The position numbers and the translations under genes are program-made. The notes under the pieces are model-generated. The model was not told the origin of the DNA and did no database searches. It worked only from the letters and a program-made list of their open reading frames with translations. Positions 46,318 through 56,827 of a stretch of 64,000 bases of DNA are shown here, piece after piece (positions within the stretch are counted from its first letter, which is position 1; every line of letters starts with the position of its first letter). Location: positions 186,001 to 250,000 of the forward strand of contig JAZAYU010000201.1 of NCBI GenBank assembly GCA_038501625.1, written 5' to 3'. This DNA is from Corbicula japonica (taxonomy: Eukaryota; Mollusca; Bivalvia; Venerida; Cyrenidae).

Positions 46318-46569
46318 CTGTAGTATCATTTAATTTCACGGTGAAGAATTTTCGCGATAAGCCCGTAAATAACAAATTCTCTGGGGCGTAAATTCGCGCA
46401 ACTGTATTTTCCTATAAAAAAGCAATATATGCATATCAGGAATCGCCACACTCACCGAAACAAGAAACACTGTTAAGTGGTTTAATTTCGCTTGGCTTGA
46501 ATTTCGCGCTCTTGCCCTAGCTCGAAATACGCGAAAATTTAACCCTCGCGAAATAAAATGATTTTACAA
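46318..46569. mobile_element. 252-bp TA-flanked MITE related to the 952-bp element
   Basis: Starts CTGTAGTATCATTTAATTTC and ends with the imperfect complement GCGAAATAAAATGATTTTACA. TA flanks both ends (46316-46317, 46570-46571). It is rich in TTCGCG, like 38655-39606, and includes ATATGCATATCAGGAATCGC at about 46428. Confidence 0.78.
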
Positions 46570-47549
46570 TATTTGGTCGCAGCTACTTGTCGTGAGACAT
46601 TTCTCGTCGTAGTGGCGGTCGGAGTGGATGGGTTGCTGCATTAGTGCCGCGTTTGAGTGTTCGAGATCCTTTGTCCGAGGCTTTGCTTTGAAAGTCAAAC
46701 TTCTGTAATATACTTCGACCGTAGCAGAACTTTGCAATCGTTGAAGAGAGTTTGCCAGTCAAACATCAGTGGCGCGTTTATGAGTATGACCATACGGTGT
46801 CGACTTTTTATTTAGAGCACATACTTTTTGTTCAAAAAATGCATTACCAATTTACCATTAAAATCTTTGTCCCTGCGCTGAACTTAACAGTTGTTGAAGA
46901 AAACTCATCCATTCTCCTCTCCAATATTTACACGGATGAGGCTCACTGTCATTAAGCCTTCTTCAAATGTCAAGGTCATAGATGGCTTTTCAAGGTCAAC
47001 ATTCGTCAAAAGTCAATTATTGGGAGCACAACCTTGAACTGTATTACTCCTTAATTTTTTGCTGTGTAGAAACTTGTGTTCCCTGAGTGCGGCTTCTCCA
47101 GATATGCCTATGTCATACGTCACAGTTCGGTGTTTAATGCTCTAGTTCTTAAAACAATTTTGCGCTGAACAAAAGTAGTTAATGAAGAAAATAGGAAATA
47201 ATCTAAAACATATCAACCTTTTTGAATTATATTTTGATAGTAAAACATTTTATTTGTGCTTGGTTGGAGAAGTCGTGGTTTATATAACGTTAACTATAAA
47301 GTTAAACAGTTGGAATCTAAACTATACTACTGAAAATTAGATAAGGGTCAGTTTTTAGTATGTAACTATTTTGTGTTTATGTTAACCTTTTGAACAGTTT
47401 GTGATAAATAAAGTTTTGTATTGTTTATATGCTTAATCCGATGCGTAAGGCATTTGACAAAGTGTAAAATTATCTAATCGGAAAAACTTGAGAACTACAT
47501 TAGTAACCCTTATGAAAATTTGAGAGTAGTTTATTATTTTATGTTATAG
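46570..47549. other. Protease intron, no gene seen
   Basis: A 67-codon plus-strand frame at 46752-46955 shows no motif. The rest is AT-rich. Confidence 0.5.
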
Positions 47550-48443
47550 ACGCAGATGGCAACGCCCCAGGAACACAGTACCTGATGTATGTTAACCTGG
47601 ACACGATCACTAACTCCCGCTGCCGGTCGTTGATGGGTTATAACAGTGTGTACAACACGAACCTGTGTGCCGGAGCTATTCAAGGAGGAGGAAAAGATAC
47701 CTGTCAGGTTCGACAAGATTTTTTATTTATTTTTTCCTTCAAACTATTTCAACTTAAATCTTCGGTGACTAACATAAAGCTTTTCAGCTAAATTCATAAA
47801 TACGGAAAGGAAGTTATGGGTGATTTCATCATATATTATAATAAAGTATATTCATTTCCAAAATCAAGTGTGCTTTTACATTCGGTGTTTTTTCATTAAC
47901 TGCCTCTTCTTAAAAACTAAAGATTTGGTGTCATAATTTAGATAAGATTTAGATAGTTTTAATTAATATGATATAATGTCAATTTCAATACCAAATATTT
48001 AGGCAAAATGAAAAATCACGGAAACAAAGTGCACTTTCAGAGAACTGGAATAGAAAATACATGTATACTCATTTAATTCTGCTTTTATTCCTAGAAGTAC
48101 AGCGACGTATTTGTCAAACTTGTAGTCTTTATCTTACTTCAACAGGGTGACTCGGGCGGCCCGTTAGTGTGCCAGAAGCACGGTGTGTGGGAGATCGCCG
48201 GGGTCACCAGCTGGTGAGACGAATGCGGGAAGAGTATGAGTCCGGGGGTCTACACCAGAGTGACGTCATACCTGGACTGGATTCAGCAGAAAATGAATTC
48301 AAACTAATTGACAAAATTATTTTTATAAGCTTTTAAATAAATGTTATGTTGCCGAAAGCAAATTGTGTTTTGAATGTAGGTGCGTGTGCTTTTTAAATGT
48401 TGTGCATGCCCCATAGAGAAAAATAAAATGTATACTACGCATG

Positions 48444-48675
48444 TAACGCCACGTAACAGCATTACTTGATAAACGAAAACAACTACGTTTTGAGGTGATT
48501 TTCAACGAATAACCAGTACTTTGTTATGTGGCTAAAAATCTAAGTTTTGCCGCGTAAAAACAATTAAAACATATACTAATACAATGTGTTTCATAAAGTT
48601 TCGTTAAAAATTTATTTTTGTCCGGTTAATCATGCTTTGAACTAGACTTTTATAGACGGAAAGTCTGACAACGTT
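48444..48675 (+). repeat. Segmental duplicate of 59508-59720
   Basis: Starts GTAACGCCACGTAACAGCATT and stays alignable for about 230 bp. It lies just downstream of copy A's last exon, so it marks the copy A/B duplication. Confidence 0.85.
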
Positions 48676-48807
48676 TGCGTAATATCGGATTAAATATGAA
48701 CCAAATCAATGAATCTTTCTGATTTTTTTTAATGACGTAGAACCCAGCAAATATATTTTATGACAAAGCTATACACGTTACACAGTAGCCTGGATTCCAG
48801 GCGATGA

Positions 48808-49602
48808 ATTATACTGGTCATCAATGGGTTCGCGTTACTTAACAGTTATCACAATGAAGTAAAGACGAAAAGAAACGTACCTGTTAAATTTTGATTTATT
48901 TCTCCTATTCCAACCTTTTCCTGTTATTTAATTCTTAAAATGACCATGGAATATCCAAACACAATAGAATGCATCCATATTTTTGTCATTGGTGTCCGCC
49001 ATGTTGTCCTGATAACGTCATCATTCGTTTCGCGGTATGTGAAAATTCTTGGAATAAATCGAACACTCGTAGGTTGAGAACACTAAATGTTCAATTTGAT
49101 AACAAGTCATTCAAAGTGTGATAGGTGAATATGTCAAAACTTTAACTGTTAACTAAATTTTAACAAAAAACAACTGTTAATCACACTGACTGTAAAAATT
49201 ATTCATCTGGACAGTGCTTGCAATTGAAAGAACTTTCATTCCATATTTAATATTTAGTGGTTGGTTTCCTATCTGATTTAAAATTTAGTGGTCGGTTACC
49301 TTACTACATATAAACACTTCCGGGGCTATGGACGGGGCAGACGAACTTGTAAACAAAGCAAAATAGGACAAAAATAAGGGCTGAAGGTGAGTGTTTTTGC
49401 TATATTTCTAACAAGAACACTATATTTGATGTATACGAACAAATACTCACCAAGAAACTGCTCATAATTGTTGAAACAACGTTTTTTCGTCAAACCACAA
49501 ATATAGGTCAGCAATGTGACAAAGTAAACAATCGGTAGAGGGCGCAACGCAAATACCGCGAGACGAACGATGACGCGACACCAATGATGACCAGTATATA
49601 TT
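48808..49602. mobile_element. Putative inverted-repeat element
   Basis: TATACTGGTCATCAATGGG (48808) is inverted at the right end as CCAATGATGACCAGTATAT (about 49581). A related CATTGGTGTC...TTCG(T/C)TTCGCGGTAT block occurs internally at about 48987 and inverted near the right end. No transposase. Confidence 0.6.
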
Positions 49603-50009
49603 GTTTTTATTAATTCTCCAACTGATTATCTTGAGCCAGTCTACATCTCTATCTGAAATTCAGACATCTCTCTCAATGCAGTATGATAGAAAATAGACTA
49701 GCTTCAATAAAAGTCTGTTAGAAACTGCAAAATGTCGAAACCTCGTAGAGAACGCTCTCTTACATAGAAAGTGCAGCTAACCAAAGAATGTTCAGGTCAA
49801 AGCCAACAAGCATTGGCAAAATTCAGGTACAGATCGATCTGACAAGCAAATAAATATTTTCTTCGACATTATTTTTATTAAAACATTAATTAAATTAAAT
49901 GAGGACTGAAAGGCTGATTTAATAAGTGAATTTATGAATGAATTGATTCAAGATTTTTTAAAGAATGAATTGATTTATGAAAAAATTGATTATTTTGCTT
50001 TTTGATCAT

Positions 50010-50093
50010 CAAATGGTCCCACCCCTATATTGAGACCACCCCGCTATTAAGACCACTTTTTTCAGACCGTGGTCTCATTAGTGGGGTTTACTG
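50010..50093. mobile_element. Remnant DNA-transposon terminus
   Basis: Ends GTGGGGTTTACTGTA; its complement TACAGTAAACCCCACT resembles pogo/Tigger-type termini. Internal GAGACCAC(C/G) repeats occur. Only one end is visible. Confidence 0.45.
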
Positions 50094-50182
50094 TATATCT
50101 TACATCAGAAAACTATTTCAGATAAATATTTATTTTCTGGACCATAACGACACAACAGTTTGATAAATGATTTATGTTTTAG

Positions 50183-50295
50183 ATGGTGTGATCATCCGCG
50201 TCCGTCTGGAGGCGGCCATGATTGTACCGGAAATGACATCATTACTCTTACTTGCAATACGGACACATGTCCTTGCACCGGATCTTTATGTCCAG
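50183..50295 (+). CDS. TSP1 half-module exon
   Basis: Splice signals TTTTAG|ATGG and CCAG|GTAAGT bound 113 nt. The frame starting one base after an ATG-like exon start reads WCDHPRPSGGGHDC...CPCTGSLCP, the C-terminal half of a TSP1 repeat with its cysteines. The open frame in another register (50167-50355) is not the coding one. It probably belongs to the same gene as 52248-52445. Confidence 0.72.
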
Positions 50296-50309
50296 GTAAG
50301 TTTTCCAGG

Positions 50310-50455
50310 GTTCAAGATAATAAAACCTAGATTGGAGACCAGTTTCAAATCTTAAGAAAGCATCTGATTGGCTTAAATGGCGGCATCTCGCAATTTCAGC
50401 CAAATAGATACTGGAGATTTGAGACTGATTTCCTGATTCATTTCTAAGAACTTAA
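50310..50455. mobile_element. Palindromic MITE copy, diverged
   Basis: AGACCAGTTTCAAATC, GATTGGCTTAAATGG and the inverse arm TTTCAGCCAAATAG...GAGATTTGAGACTG match the family at 58364-58499, with substitutions. Confidence 0.65.
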
Positions 50456-50730
50456 AGCACTTTTGTAAGGTACGAAACCTGTTATGCATTTTCCTGATAA
50501 TCGTTTAGTATTAACGTGTACATTTATGAAATATGCTATTCAACAACTAAATCGAAAACAAAGATCGCCAAAAACTTTTCAGATTAAAGGTGATTTACCT
50601 ACAACCATAGAATTTCTGGGGATCAGGATCTTAAAGCGGACCATTATGCTCTGATAGAACACAAAGTAACTTAAATAATCAGATTTTGTTTTAAACTATC
50701 TCAGATTTCAAACTGAGTTTTATATTGCAG

Positions 50731-50890
50731 TGAACGGTGGGTGGGGCAGGTGGACGGACTACGCGGCGTGCTCAGTAAGTTGTGGCACAGGAACTCAGGC
50801 CCGGTACCGGTACTGTAACTCTCCTCATCCGGCTCATGGAGGCAAATACTGCGTGGGCGATGGGTATGACACCCAAACTGTCAGCTCATG
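50731..50890 (+). CDS. TSP1 exon, 3' end uncertain
   Basis: After TATATTGCAG the frame reads VNGGWGRWTDYAACSVSCGTG...YCVGDGYDT, a clear TSP1 N-terminal two-thirds with WxxW-like and CSVSCG motifs. Beyond TQTVS the expected Cys is replaced (SSW) and no clean donor follows; GG|GTATGA near 50866 is one possibility. The exon may be truncated or damaged. It lies between two other TSP1 exons, so an array of these domains is likely. Confidence 0.68.
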
Positions 50891-51117
50891 GACTTCCCGG
50901 GATCTGCTAGTAATCTTTTTAATATTTCTTTTCAGATTATTTGTTAAGTATCAATTGATTTGTTAGTCTTGGGTTGGTCTCTTTGAAATGGTTCTGATTG
51001 TTGGAATTGTAATTTTGGTGATGCCTTAGTATGACTGCTGGTGAACAAAGATACACTGAAAATTGCACAAGATTAAAAAACTAAAACTGCAAACCAGTCT
51101 CAGTTCACACGCATTCC

Positions 51118-51202
51118 ATTGTCTATTATAGAAACTAGCCTCTATTTCAGCAATTAAGATGCTTGAGTTTTGAGACTGGTCTCCAAACTCAGTTTTATGA
51201 TA
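51118..51202. mobile_element. Palindromic MITE half copy
   Basis: CTAGCCTCTATTTCAGCAATT, GAGTTTTGAGACTGGTCTCC and CAAACTCAGTTTTATGATAT. Similar to 40250-40312. Confidence 0.6.
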
Positions 51203-51765
51203 TAAGGCAAACGCTTACCAATATAAGCAAAATGTAAACACTGATAATGATGAATTAGAAAACCGCATCTTCAATCTTTTTTTAATTTTAATGATTTTAG
51301 TTATTTTAAAGAACATGACAGCATTAAACGTATATTCTAACTACATACTTTTGAAATCGTATAACAGTTTACATGAAAAAAATCTAGAAAAATGATATAC
51401 ATGTATGTCGCAGTCACAATTTCGATCTCAACAGTGATTTAAAGAACACCACACAATTAGACGTAAAATATAGCAAAACACATTAGAAATCATATAACAG
51501 TTTACACGAAAATATGTTGTCTCATCCTGTTGTCGCGATGTTGCATGATGGTGATGATGATATTAACAATTATATAATATTTTAAATAATTGGACTTCTA
51601 TTTATATACACCGTTTTTATTTTTGACCCCTTTTTTATTACTTTTTGCTGAGCGTTGAAAAAAAACTAATTCCAACTGATTATCTCACATGTTCCATATT
51701 CGGCTGAAGGGTGTGGCGTATTCGACCGAATATTTCACAATGTCACAGGGTGAGAAAGAATGTGT

Positions 51766-51837
51766 AGCCAGACCGGGACTCGAACCCGGGACCCCTCGCT
51801 TACAGGGCGAGTGCTCTCCCGACTGAGCTATCCGGGC
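51766..51837 (-). ncRNA. tRNA-like sequence in 3' LTR of the TRIM (anticodon TGT)
   Basis: Folds as a cloverleaf: acceptor GCCCGGA/TCTGGCT with one mismatch and wobbles, D arm GCTC...GAGC, perfect anticodon stem CTCGC/GCGAG with loop CCTGTAA, and perfect T stem CCGGG/CCCGG. A box TAGCTCAGTCGG and B box GGTTCGAGTCC fit RNA polymerase III consensus. It may act as a promoter inside the LTR rather than as a working tRNA-Thr. Confidence 0.75.
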
Positions 51838-52029
51838 CGCTTACACATCTTCTCCCCAGATAGTGACTAGATTCGTACCGCGACATATTCCCCCCACAAC
51901 TTGGAAATTCGTCCTCGAATTCCAGAGGGTACTTAATATACACAATTGCAGGCGTCTTAGACTTAACCATGCAATGCTGTCGCGGTCCCCCGTTGGGCGC
52001 CAAATGTCACAGGGTGAGAAAGAATGTTT

Positions 52030-52101
52030 AGCCAGACCGGGACTCGAACCCGGGACCCCTCGCTTACAGGGCGAGTGCTCTCCCGACTGAGCTATCCGGG
52101 C
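52030..52101 (-). ncRNA. tRNA-like sequence in 5' LTR of the TRIM (anticodon TGT)
   Basis: Second copy of the tRNA-like sequence in the other LTR, with the same stems and boxes. Because it sits in the 5' LTR, pol III transcription would run into the internal region and the 3' LTR. Confidence 0.75.
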
Positions 52102-52247
52102 CGCTTACACATCTTCTCCCCAGATAGTGACTAGATTCGTACCGCGACAACAACGTGTGACGTATTCGACCGAATATATCACACGTGTGACATATACGTT
52201 TTGTGACATATACGCTCTAACACAGCTATTATTTCTCTTCGTATCAG

Positions 52248-52445
52248 CTGTCGTAGATGGTGGTTGGACGCACTGGAGTACTTACAGCGCATGCTCCAAG
52301 TCATGTGGTACAGGCTACCAGTCACGTCATCGCACGTGCGATAATCCAACGCCGTCTGCAACAGGACAACCGTGTGTGGGCGTGTCCGAAGATCAGGTAC
52401 CGTGCCATACAGAACCTTGTCCGTGTTCAGGAACTAACTGTCCAG
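52248..52445 (+). CDS. Thrombospondin type-1 repeat exon (copy B, intact)
   Basis: Bounded by CGTATCAG|CT and CCAG|GTGAGG. 198 nt, symmetric phase 1-1, encoding one full TSP1 module: GGWTHWSTYSACSKSCGTG, HRTCDNPTPS, PCVGVSEDQVPC and CPCSGTNCPG. Tryptophan and cysteine spacing fit the domain. Symmetric phase lets the exon be added or lost without frame damage, which fits its duplication at 40637. The neighbouring TSP1 exons at 50183 and 50731 and the trypsin exon at 57176 suggest an extracellular TSP1-protease gene on the plus strand. Confidence 0.82.
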
Positions 52446-54875
52446 GTGAGGTACATGTATTAGCAGATTTAACCTTTTATGCCTGTTTTGCGATTATATG
52501 ATTTTTGTTACTTGCTTCTGAAAAACCTGCTTGACCAAGAAGTGAATGGTGGCCAATGTCCACAGAAACTCGTTGCAAAACGTTTGTGCTCGTCGACGTC
52601 GACAAACACATCCCAGAGATTTTTTTATTTTTAAATTGTGTTGATTGAATACTTTTATCGCAGAAAAGTTCGATAAGTGTGTAAACATCGAAGAATCAAT
52701 CAATAGACGTCGGAGTTTTCTCAAAGCGTGCAAAGCACCAAGTATGTTTTGTACATATCTGTTTTTGCGTATGTCTGTGCATAAACTGTCATTGAATATA
52801 ACATTTTATCTTAACATGTATAAGTTTTGTTTCCTTGTTAATTTATTCACCTGATTGATGGTTGATAAAAATATAGTCAAGTTAAAACAAAGTAGACAAA
52901 CAACCAGTGTAATGTTTAAACGGGGTTGGTTTCGAATTAGAATGACATATGGATATTTCGGATGTGAAAAAATCAATGTCTGCAATAACAAAATCAGAAC
53001 TACCATCGAAGTCTGCATCCAATAAATGCTTTATAATATTCGTCTTTGCCATTCATTTAGTCATGAACGTTTTATCTTGCAAGTGAAAGTAAAGATTTAG
53101 TGTCTACACATGTCCCGTACATGTATACAACGTAAACTATATACTGTGAAAATACAAGGTTACCTCGTTTTCATGACTACCGTTCATAGAAGTGTACAAA
53201 GAGTAGCCTCCCGAAGCACCATTAAATGATGTCCAGTGTAATCGCAAATATCCACATTCACAGTGGTCTGTGGTTTACTTGATGCAAGCAAACTTTGAAT
53301 GATTTATATGCATAGAAGGCTTAACAGATCAGGGGTGAATGTCTCGAAGGTCTCGTATCTCTTACGACGTTCGTATCTCTGTCGTAAGACCATCGTAGTG
53401 ATTTTTCTCATTGTCTCGAAGAGTTCGTAATTTACGCAACATCGTTACACTCTCGCAAAGTTACAGTAAAAAAATCGACCCCATAAGTATCTTCATAACG
53501 ATACGATGATGATATATTCCAATTATTTAGTTGATACTATTATAGGCAAAGTACTTTCAATGTTACATGTACAGGCATTAATAAGCTCCATATTAAAGTC
53601 ATTTGAAAGAAGGGGAATAACTATAAAAATGTGAAATAAGAGTCATCATTCTTAATGCCACAGACTGCTTTGTTAATTCATTTGATACATTTTATTTAGT
53701 TAAAAGGACAAGTACTTTCAAAGTTATAGGTTTCTTAATAAAGTTGGGGTTCTTCCGACGACGGCACCGGACAATAGGATCCCCATATGTCTACCTCCTG
53801 TCGCAGGCGACACAAAAATAAGTTATTAGAAATGCAAATGTGGAGCCCTTTATCGTTTCAGTTGACTTTTTCCATCTAAATCATCTTGTGTCCTTCTTTA
53901 TAAAAGAAATTACACATAGCACGCAGATTATACTTGTACTAAACATTTAATTTTTTTGTTAAAGAAGAATTTTGAATATTGGGACAAACATGCATAAAAA
54001 TATACAATTTTAAGTCTTTATTTACCCGATTACAAATGATTATTCAAGCTGTTGTGTAAAATAAAGAACGTCTTTCAACCAGATTCAAAAAATTGACTCA
54101 ATTTTGAGAACAACATGTCGCCAACCTTTGGACGACCAAACCCTCAAGGTTAGAACTCTTAAATTAAATATTGCTATTTTGGTGAGAGATCTGATGTTTG
54201 CTGATAACAAACATTACTGATATAACCATTTATATTACTTCCTTTAAGTTTAATAGCATGCTAAATGTCTAGTAACATCGCTTTTTGGATGTCGCCAGTC
54301 AAAACATCAATTTTTGGAGTAAAATTGTTGAACTATGGTGAGTGGCAATTAAGAAATATTATTATATTAATGTTATAATGTTATTAATGTTTAAGGCACT
54401 TGAAAATATTATATTAGAAAGTTCTGTTGCAATTGGATGCCATTTCAAACAATGACACTGTTTTTAAGGGATGTCGCCAAAAAACTACTTTCCTACCGTA
54501 ACCATTTTTAAACCTCACTGCTGCTGGTATTTAATAAGATAAAAACAGTTATAAAGGCAAAAATATTTTATAGAATTATCAATTTTTATGTATTTAAAAT
54601 TAAAACACCTGCGGCTTTTTTATATTTTTGTTGGTCATAGCCTTAATACGAAATTCTTGATGTCCGATAATAAAATTTTCCTCCGTAACTGTGTATTTCA
54701 CTTCTTTTAATCGGTTAATTCCATGGATCAAACAGTTTACATCAATTACATGATAATCAATTGATTAATACATACCATCACTAAATAAGAATTATCAATT
54801 ACAAATATTAGTCAAAAAATGTTAAAAAAATGTCCTCCGTATTTTTTACTTCCGTAACCAAAAGTATCATGATAG
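52446..54875. other. Copy B intron with repeats
   Basis: 52446-53330 aligns loosely with copy A intron 40834-41960. At 53390-53460 there is a short inverted motif (TCTTACGACG/CGTCGTAAGA-like). 53580-53815 (ending CCGACGACGGCACCGGACAA...CCTGTCGCAGGCGACA) resembles 62356-62720. GGATGTCGCCA recurs at about 54113, 54288 and 54473. No gene. Confidence 0.55.
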
Positions 54876-55439
54876 GAGGCACGCCACGGGAAAAGGTACC
54901 TTCGGGAATTAGATGTCAATCCTTGAAACGACGTCATAAAGTTGAGCAGACGACATTAATTATTATGCAATTTCGCGGTAAAAATACCATTTTATTTTAC
55001 TGACTCGCTTATTAAATACATAACATATCCACTAATACATTAACAACCACAACTGATTATGAATATATTCAAATTTATTAGTAACTAATCACATTTATTT
55101 TAATAAATGGAGATCACAAAACTTGCGAATCTTTTAACTTGAGATTCATTATGTGAGCGGGATCAAACATAATGTATTGTTTAAGTATAATTACGAATAT
55201 GTTGAATGGATATATGTGGCCACTAGACAAAAATGGTTCGCTAAGTTCCCTCCTAATGAGGCTATAGCTGAACCATGAAATTCCATCGGCCTGGAGGCCG
55301 ATCCCGGTTGTTAAACTGTACTTGGTATGCCGTCATGAATAATGTCCTAATCTGGCTGCCCTAATATAATATCTGCATTTTTCGGACATCGTGTCTCCTT
55401 GCACGTTAAATGCCAATTTCCATATACAGCACAGTCATG

Positions 55440-55690
55440 CTACACGCTACTCCTGCAACATGCAATTCCTGCAATACGCAATTCCTGCAACATGCAATTC
55501 CTGCAATACGCAATTCCTGCAACACGCAATTCCTGCAATACCTGCAACATGCAACTCCTGCAACACTACCATGCCAGTTTCATGTTATTCGGGCTTTATG
55601 CGTTCTTATAGCATTCCAAGCAATACGCAACACAAGCAATACGCAACACCAGCAATAAGCAAATCCAAGCAATACTCCACGCATCAATAA
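55440..55690 (+). repeat. 16-bp minisatellite (CCTGCAATACGCAATT)
   Basis: Tandem CCTGCAAYAYGCAATT units to about 55575, then looser AGCAATACGCAACACC-type copies to about 55690. The frames of 70-99 codons here are repeat readings. Confidence 0.88.
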
Positions 55691-56066
55691 GCAATTCCAA
55701 AATGCCAGCCAAAAATTTAGGGGATACACGGGAGACGCCAAGTCCCTGGACTGTGCGAGCGTGACCCTGGCCCCTAAATTATTTATAAATTTTGAATTTT
55801 GAAAGCAGCCATTTTATTGAACCATCAGACGATTAACGATTCTATTTAACAAAGTATTTGCAAAGACACAACTTATGGTTTGCCTCTCTTCACTCTAGTT
55901 TTCCCGAAGGACTTTCGTAGTGAGAGGGTTACAATCTATGGGATCGACCTACCAGACCGCTAGAATTTCCGCCACAATAAATTCGTAGAATTTATCCCCC
56001 AAATTCTAGGGACTAAAAAGCTAGGGTATTAACATAAGATACTGAGAATGCATTCTCGGACATTGT

Positions 56067-56639
56067 CTAAAAACATTTCCAACCCAATATCAGACAGATG
56101 AACCCCGTCCGACCTATAAAACCTGCTGTCCTAAAATCAATTTCCGCCTTTAAACATCTGCCTCTGTTATTGCTCATTACCGACATTTTGCCAAAGCCAT
56201 TTACCCTCTTACGTTTCATTTCCATTACTTGGTTAATTTTGTCGCCCCTACCCCGCCATACTCTACGCTGAAGAATATCGCACCAAACTATAATTGTCTC
56301 ACTACATACAGAATAAAGGAAGTTGATTTCCCTGTTAATCGTGCGTTTAAGTTTAAACAAACTCGCTGTTTCAAAGTCATTGCCCCCAAGATGTATAACA
56401 ATAATCCTAGGTTGTTTAGAAGTAAATAACAACTCCCTTTGAACAACATGGTGAAAATCACCCCACCGCATTCCTCGAATACCTTTCCATCCGATTGATA
56501 CATTGCCGGGTAGTTTCAGACTTGCCATGTCTCTAACCTCAGCACGCTTTCCCGCCCAGTACAGAATGGTGTCTCCCAACATCCAAATATCTAGAATATA
56601 AATAAAATTATACCTCAAAACTAACCGTTCAATTTGCAA
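56067..56639 (-). pseudogene. SGNH/GDSL hydrolase fragment of a YR retroelement
   Basis: Ngaro-type elements can carry a lipase/esterase-like SGNH ORF after the recombinase; its role there is unclear. Visible blocks: WMLGDTILYWAGKRA (GDS-like with Thr for Ser), GIRGMRWGDF, and IVIHLGGND (the GxND block). The final Asp-x-x-His block (DGVHLS) is present in the DNA near 56085-56100 but in another frame. A missing base in a T run near 56118-56124 shifts the reading. The first codon at 56639 is TTG, and the recombinase fragment lies just upstream in another frame. Best regarded as decayed. Confidence 0.78.
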
Positions 56640-56641
56640 AT

Positions 56642-56827
56642 CTATTTACGGATGTACAACTGACACGCATCTGATTTCCATCTACCCAACTTTTGAATGA
56701 CTTCAATGCTTACACCATCAGCTGCCAACTGCGTTGCTCGTCCGATTCTAAAATTTTTTGCGGCCTGCCTTCTTCTGAGCGAAATCGAAAAGGAGGCTGT
56801 GACGTCACAATCTAGAAGCTTCGACAA
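56642..56827 (-). pseudogene. Tyrosine recombinase C-terminal fragment
   Basis: Retains FRIGRATQLAADG, LGRWKSDA and the nucleophile Tyr in QLYIRK, the last ~50 residues of a DIRS/Ngaro/Crypton-type recombinase. The conserved His of His-x-x-Arg appears replaced by Lys (AKNFR), and no N-terminal part is present upstream. Followed at once by the SGNH fragment. Confidence 0.82.

Larger units (their letters stand above)
43454..48307 (+). pseudogene. Trypsin-like serine protease, disabled exons (copy A)
   Basis: Exons with splice signals: 43454-43542 ([11 protein letters not shown], catalytic His in TVAHC); about 44134-44302 (NRWTVGVGLHD, catalytic Asp in NDIALLKL); 45208-45303 (RPACLP, CVASGWGAT); 47550-47707 (NLCAGAIQGGGKDTCQ); 48146-48307 (catalytic Ser in [15 protein letters not shown], final TAA). 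Lesions: the 45208 exon reads RPACLP and SGWG only with frame changes and has in-frame TAAs, one just before its donor. The last exon has TGA at 48215-48217 in place of the Gly codon after TSW. I could not fit the first two exons in one frame. A chymotrypsin-fold protease of the secreted or TSP1-linked type is inferred; it should now be inactive. AATAAA-like signals lie at 48335 and 48421. Confidence 0.82.
51741..52149 (-). mobile_element. TRIM-like miniature LTR element with tRNA-like LTRs
   Basis: Two direct 145-bp repeats (51741-51885 and 52005-52149) differ by one base by eye (GTGTAG against GTTTAG). On the minus strand each begins TGTCGCGG and ends TGTGACA (TG...CA). The internal 119 bp starts, two bases after the 5' LTR, with TGGCGCCCAACGGGGGAC (52002-51985), matching a tRNA-Lys-type primer-binding site at about 16 of 18 bases. 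It ends with a purine tract TGTGGGGGGAATA touching the 3' LTR. The flanks are a 4-bp duplication ACAA (51737-51740, 52150-52153). There is no gag or pol, so the element is non-autonomous, probably mobilised by a Gypsy-type element. Confidence 0.88.

Noticed and set aside
51766..51837. Ordinary tandem tRNA-Thr genes (with 52030-52101)
   Set aside because: Each lies inside a 145-bp LTR with TG...CA ends, primer site, purine tract and target duplication; the acceptor stem has a mismatch. Kept as tRNA-like, not as a tRNA gene.
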